This document shows, piece by piece, positions 47,621-50,912 of a stretch of 50,912 nucleotides of DNA; the stretch's first letter is position 1, and each line of letters opens with the position of its first letter. Origin of the DNA: Methyloprofundus sp. (GTDB lineage: Bacteria > Pseudomonadota > Gammaproteobacteria > Methylococcales > Methylomonadaceae); NCBI GenBank assembly GCA_014859465.1, contig JACUUF010000012.1, positions 1 to 50,912 on the forward strand, given 5' to 3'. The position numbers and the translations under genes are program-made. Under the pieces are notes generated by a model. That model was not told where the DNA came from. It saw only the letters and a program-made list of their open reading frames with translations, and did no database searches.

Positions 47621-48322
47621 ATGCAAATTATTCCTGTTATTGATATAAAAGCGGGACAGGCTGTTCTTGCCAAACAAGGCAATCGAAAGAACTACTTACC
47701 TTTATCAACCAACCTATGTCATTCCAGTCAAGTAGACGATGTCATCAATGCTTACTTGGGGGTTTTCCCGTTTACACGTATGTATATTGCCGACTTAGAT
47801 GCTTTAATGGGCTTAGGAAATAATCAATACTTAATTAATGCGCTTTTTACTCGCTATCCTCAATTAAGCTTTATGGTTGATTCAGGCTCAATTAAAACCC
47901 CTTACACCCCATTACGCAACCAACAGTTGACTACTATTATCGGCACAGAATCCATTACCACTAAAACTCTAGTCCAAGCACAACAACTGAAAACGGATTT
48001 TATCTTATCTTTAGATTTTAATTCTGAGCACGCAATCATGGGCGATGCGATTTTATATGCGTCACCTGCTTTATGGCCTAAAGAACTTATTATTATGACC
48101 TTAGGCTTAGTTGGAAAAAATAACGGGCCGGACTTAGAAAAGCTCCAATACTATTGCAGTACTTACCCCCAACATAACTTTATTGCGGCGGGAGGTATTC
48201 GTCATTATGAAGATTTACTGCAATTAAAAAAACTCGGCATTCAACAAGCTTTAATTGCTAGTGCATTACATAATAAAAAACTAACGACACAGAATATTGA
48301 ACAACTGCACAAGTCTATATAA
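47621..48322 (+). CDS. HisA-like TIM-barrel protein of the C1 cofactor island
   Basis: A 233-residue half-barrel protein related to HisA/HisF: MQIIPVIDIKAGQAVLAKQG gives the catalytic-type Asp8, FILSLDFNSEH the second Asp strand, and NFIAAGGIRHYEDLLQLKKLG the C-terminal phosphate-binding strand with GIQQALIASALH. Relatives are found in methylotroph methanopterin gene islands, where their reaction is not settled. True histidine-pathway HisA is unlikely because no his genes are nearby and the loops differ. The start is one base from that of the divergent ATP-grasp gene. No ribosome-binding site precedes the ATG. Confidence 0.8.
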   Translation: MQIIPVIDIKAGQAVLAKQGNRKNYLPLSTNLCHSSQVDDVINAYLGVFPFTRMYIADLDALMGLGNNQYLINALFTRYPQLSFMVDSGSIKTPYTPLRNQQLTTIIGTESITTKTLVQAQQLKTDFILSLDFNSEHAIMGDAILYASPALWPKELIIMTLGLVGKNNGPDLEKLQYYCSTYPQHNFIAAGGIRHYEDLLQLKKLGIQQALIASALHNKKLTTQNIEQLHKSI

Positions 48323-48422
48323 TTTGCTTATTAGCGAGAAATTGCGCACAAAATTAGCTTATAAAAAACGTACAATAAACCAATAAAATTCGACACCATA
48401 AATTTATTAGCTCTTAAAACTT

Positions 48423-48821
48423 ATGACAGCAGATTGCATCACCTTATATGACAAATCTTATACATACGCCAATATACAAACAGAAGCGGATGAATATATA
48501 CGTCTAGAAGCGGCCAGCCAAGGCTTCGCACTAAAAATATTAGTTAATGATAAATCCGCCTTAGTTCGCTCGACTGTTGCTCGGATAAAATACGGTCACG
48601 AACAACTTGCTAAAGATCCAAGCTGGAAAGTCAGGGCAACCGTTGCTAAACATTGCCAGCCCATAATACTAAAAGACTTAATTCATGATGAAAACCATTT
48701 TGTGCGCTATATTATTGTTAAACGGGGCTATTTTCTCGAGCATTTTACCAGCGATAGCGATGAAGAAATTGCCGCACTAGCAAAGTATCAATTGAGCATA
48801 AAAGACCGACTACCGAGCTAA
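48423..48821 (+). CDS. small LRV/HEAT-like repeat protein
   Basis: A 132-residue all-helical protein with about three short repeats of the pattern LVNDKSALVRSTVAR, LAKDPSWKVRATVAK and LIHDENHFVRYIIVK. These resemble the leucine-rich repeat variant seen beside nitrogenase genes in Azotobacter (L..D....VR..VA). No signal peptide. Such solenoids normally bind proteins; the partner is unknown. Its 3' end overlaps the convergent kdsB stop by 12 bases. It follows the HisA-like gene by 100 bases. Confidence 0.7.
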   Translation: MTADCITLYDKSYTYANIQTEADEYIRLEAASQGFALKILVNDKSALVRSTVARIKYGHEQLAKDPSWKVRATVAKHCQPIILKDLIHDENHFVRYIIVKRGYFLEHFTSDSDEEIAALAKYQLSIKDRLPS

Positions 48822-49574
48822 ACTGCGCTCTACTCTCAGCAAATCTTCCTGCGTATCAACGCCAGGTTCTGGTGCTTTAACGACTTTAGCTACCAAGATT
48901 TTTTCACCCTCCCAGAGAATTCTTAGCTGCTCTAGCATTTCAATGCGCTCTAAAGCTGAGGCATCCCACTGTACATACCGCTGTAAAAAACTGACTCGGT
49001 AGGCATACATGCCTATATGCCTAAAATAGGTATCCTTTTTAACCGAATCAACTTGCGTGTACTTAAAAGCCTCTCTATCCCAAGGGATAGCAGCGCGACT
49101 AAAATACAGCGCATAATTGAATTTATCTAAAACAACTTTAACCGAATGCGGATTAAATATCTCCTCAGACTCAACTATCTGAGCTGCTAAAGTAACTATC
49201 CCAGCAATAGACTGCACCGCTAAAGACTGCGCAGCAAGCGAAATATATTCAGCAGGAATCAAAGGCTCATCACCTTGTAAATTAACAATAATAGCGTCTT
49301 GATGCCATTGAAAAATTTCAGCAACTTCTGCTAAACGCTCCGTACCACTCTCATGAGTAGTACGGGTCATAACCGCATCAAAACCATAGTCATTAACTGC
49401 CTCTAAGATTCTGCGGTCATCTGTTGCCACGACAATTTGCTCTGCGCCCGCTTCTTTAGCTCTATCGCAGACATGAAAAACCATCGGCTTCCCAGCAATC
49501 ATTAATAATGGCTTGCCAGGCAATCTAGACGATCCATATCGAGCAGGAATAACGACCTTAAATGCACTAGTCAT
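48810..49574 (-). CDS. kdsB: 3-deoxy-manno-octulosonate cytidylyltransferase
   Basis: Activates Kdo as CMP-Kdo for lipopolysaccharide core synthesis. The 254 residues match the usual length (about 250). The nucleotide-binding start [17 protein letters not shown] is followed by [28 protein letters not shown] with the metal Asp, [12 protein letters not shown] and HIGMYAYR. It overlaps the Trm112-like gene upstream by 4 bases. Pairing of a YcaR/Trm112-like gene with kdsB is conserved in gammaproteobacteria. Confidence 0.97.
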   Translation of the reverse strand: MTSAFKVVIPARYGSSRLPGKPLLMIAGKPMVFHVCDRAKEAGAEQIVVATDDRRILEAVNDYGFDAVMTRTTHESGTERLAEVAEIFQWHQDAIIVNLQGDEPLIPAEYISLAAQSLAVQSIAGIVTLAAQIVESEEIFNPHSVKVVLDKFNYALYFSRAAIPWDREAFKYTQVDSVKKDTYFRHIGMYAYRVSFLQRYVQWDASALERIEMLEQLRILWEGEKILVAKVVKAPEPGVDTQEDLLRVERSLAR

Positions 49575-49759
49575 TTTAATTGTTCAATTTCTTCATCTGT
49601 TAAAGCTCTTGCTTCATCTTCCAGCATAACAGGTATATCATCACGCACAGGAAAAGCCAAACGATCCGCTTTACAAATTAGCTCTTGTGCAGCTTTATCG
49701 TAAATTAAAGAACTCTTGCAAATTGGGCAGGCCAAAATATCTAACAACTTACTATCCAT
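49571..49759 (-). CDS. Trm112/YcaR family small zinc-ribbon-like protein
   Basis: A 62-residue protein with the order [39 protein letters not shown]. The CPIC pair is the remnant zinc-ribbon. The second Cys pair is reduced to a single C, as in many bacterial members. Eukaryotic Trm112 activates methyltransferases; the bacterial role is unclear. The 4-base overlap with kdsB shows translational coupling. It is divergent from rpoH across 145 bases that include the CIRCE operator. Confidence 0.9.
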   Translation of the reverse strand: MDSKLLDILACPICKSSLIYDKAAQELICKADRLAFPVRDDIPVMLEDEARALTDEEIEQLK

Positions 49760-49846
49760 TAAATTCTCACATTAATTTTTATAAAACATTTATTTTACTC
49801 TATATTTTAAAGTTTTCTTGAATCTCTACGCAAACTTGTAATTTTA

Positions 49847-49873
49847 TTAGCACTCCTGGTTATTGAGTGCTAA
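49847..49873. promoter_or_regulatory. CIRCE operator (HrcA-binding site) upstream of rpoH
   Basis: TTAGCACTC, nine bases, GAGTGCTAA: a full match to the CIRCE consensus, a perfect 9-bp inverted repeat. It lies 31 bases before the rpoH ATG and 87 bases from the divergent Trm112-like start. It should place rpoH under repression by HrcA. The hrcA gene is not in the window. Confidence 0.93.
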
Positions 49874-49904
49874 AATTAAAACAAGTCAATTTTTGGGAGT
49901 AATC

Positions 49905-50762
49905 ATGTCTAATTCATTAGCCTTACCTATTACATTAACAGCTGGGAACTTTGACTCTTATCTCAATGTTGTGGGTCAAACTAATAAATTAAATGCAGAA
50001 GAAGAGCGCGAACTCGCTATTCGCTTTAGAGATCATCAAGACCTCGAAGCAGCTAAACAGTTAGTTATGGCTAATCTACGTTTCGTAGCCCATGTAGCTC
50101 GCGGCTATACTGGCTATGGCCTGGCTATGAACGATATCGTTCAGGAAGGTAATATTGGCCTTATGAAGGCAGTTAAACGTTTTGATCCGGATCTAGGTAT
50201 ACGTCTAGTGTCTTTTGCCGTGCATTGGATTCGTGCGGAAATCCATGAATATGTAATAAAAAATTGGCGTATTGTTAAAATTGCGACCACAAAATCACAA
50301 CGTAAACTATTTTTTAATTTACGTAAGTCTAAGCAAAATCTAGGCTGGCTTTCTAAAAATGAAGCCGAAGCAATTGCACAAGACCTCAATGTAGACCTGA
50401 AAACAGTTTATGAGATGGAAACACGCCTTGATGGCAAAGATATGGCTTTTGACTTACCTGAAACTGACTCAGGCGAAGAATCTTATAGCGCTCCGGTCTC
50501 CTATTTAGAACAACATAATACCGACCCAGCTTTGTTACTAGAGAATGATGATTGGGCAGGCCATAAAGAGATGCTATTGAACAATGCACTACAAGATTTA
50601 GATGAGCGTAGCCAAGATATTGTCGCCAGTCGTTGGCTAGCAGAAAAAAAGCTGACCTTACATGAATTAGCAGAACGCTATAATGTCTCTGCAGAACGCA
50701 TTAGACAGCTAGAAAAAAACGCTATGAAAAAACTAAAAGGTGCAGTTAGCATACTCGCCTAA
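49905..50762 (+). CDS. rpoH: RNA polymerase heat-shock sigma factor, sigma-32
   Basis: Directs RNA polymerase to heat-shock promoters. The 285 residues match RpoH. Region 2 reads [58 protein letters not shown]. The RpoH box [11 protein letters not shown], unique to this family, follows. Region 4.2 has [24 protein letters not shown]. The ATG at 49905 is chosen because GGGAG lies 5 bases upstream and the protein then begins normally; the longer frame opens within CIRCE. A strong terminator follows the gene. Confidence 0.97.
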   Translation: MSNSLALPITLTAGNFDSYLNVVGQTNKLNAEEERELAIRFRDHQDLEAAKQLVMANLRFVAHVARGYTGYGLAMNDIVQEGNIGLMKAVKRFDPDLGIRLVSFAVHWIRAEIHEYVIKNWRIVKIATTKSQRKLFFNLRKSKQNLGWLSKNEAEAIAQDLNVDLKTVYEMETRLDGKDMAFDLPETDSGEESYSAPVSYLEQHNTDPALLLENDDWAGHKEMLLNNALQDLDERSQDIVASRWLAEKKLTLHELAERYNVSAERIRQLEKNAMKKLKGAVSILA

Positions 50763-50781
50763 TTTACTACAACTCAAATAT

Positions 50782-50822
50782 AAAAAGCCCCTTATTTACA
50801 CTGTAAATAAGGGGCTTTTTTA
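50782..50822 (+). terminator. Rho-independent terminator of rpoH
   Basis: AAAAAGCCCCTTATTTA, a short loop, TAAATAAGGGGCTTTTTT: a long perfect stem with U-run, 20 bases after the rpoH stop. The A-tract on the left makes it bidirectional. The remaining 90 bases to the window end hold nothing recognisable. Confidence 0.95.
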
Positions 50823-50912
50823 TAAATGCTAATGGCATATAGCACCGCTTTACATTTGTAAGCGTCAATTAAACCCACCTAACCAAACTATCCCATTTAC
50901 TTTAAAGGCGGA

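Overview
This window comes from a gammaproteobacterial methanotroph, most likely of the order Methylococcales. The evidence is archaeal-type one-carbon genes embedded in an otherwise ordinary gammaproteobacterial chromosome. Two tandem methylene-tetrahydromethanopterin dehydrogenase genes sit at 13821-15689. A block at 43488-48322 carries the methylofuran/methanopterin-type cofactor genes: an MfnE-like kinase, PabB, an MfnF-like protein, an ATP-grasp ligase and a HisA-like protein. The DNA is AT-rich by eye. No tRNA, rRNA, CRISPR array, phage or transposase gene was seen. Mobility shows only as small non-coding repeats.

Layout. 210-4453 (minus): ferredoxin, coaD, rsmD and a pair of M16 peptidases, with divergent cyoE (4523-5410). 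5632-11168 (minus): a 73-aa unknown protein, an MDR oxidoreductase, carboxynorspermidine decarboxylase, and a two-gene cassette of a GshB-like ATP-grasp ligase overlapping an N-formylglutamate-amidohydrolase/DUF1704 fusion. 11445-15689 (plus): monomeric isocitrate dehydrogenase and the two mtdB paralogues. 16192-17934 (plus): a motA/motB stator pair with motB frameshifted. 17979-20717 (minus): a membrane protein, an FMN-binding exported protein and an outer-membrane porin behind a Fur-box-like site. 20860-24869: YigZ, YdjM-like, RlmG and SelO. 25573-26131 (plus): cold-shock protein and RRM protein. 26240-31622 (minus): RecJ and a 1211-residue MASE1-CHASE-PAS-PAS-GGDEF-EAL protein. 32086-40443: acetyl-CoA synthetase, aldehyde dehydrogenase, alkaline phosphatase, adenylosuccinate lyase and acetate kinase. 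40707-47619 (minus): a tightly coupled operon running from the ATP-grasp ligase to pabB, the MfnE-like kinase, DUF2959, truA and a lipoprotein hydrolase, with a divergent HisA-like gene starting one base away. 48423-50762: an LRV-repeat protein, kdsB, a Trm112-like protein, and rpoH preceded by a perfect CIRCE operator.

How the genes work together. The mtdB pair oxidises methylene-H4MPT made from formaldehyde. The 43-48 kb block builds cofactors for the same pathway, with PabB supplying the p-aminobenzoate used in methanopterin synthesis. Isocitrate dehydrogenase, acetyl-CoA synthetase, acetate kinase and aldehyde dehydrogenase handle C2 and TCA carbon. The most system-like unexplained locus is the ATP-grasp / amidohydrolase-metallopeptidase cassette at 8141-11168. 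Its ligase-plus-carboxypeptidase logic resembles the eukaryotic tubulin tyrosination cycle. Other leads are HrcA-type control of sigma-32, three families of small inverted-repeat elements (one with a compensatory base pair), and a predicted cofactor split between the two MtdB copies.
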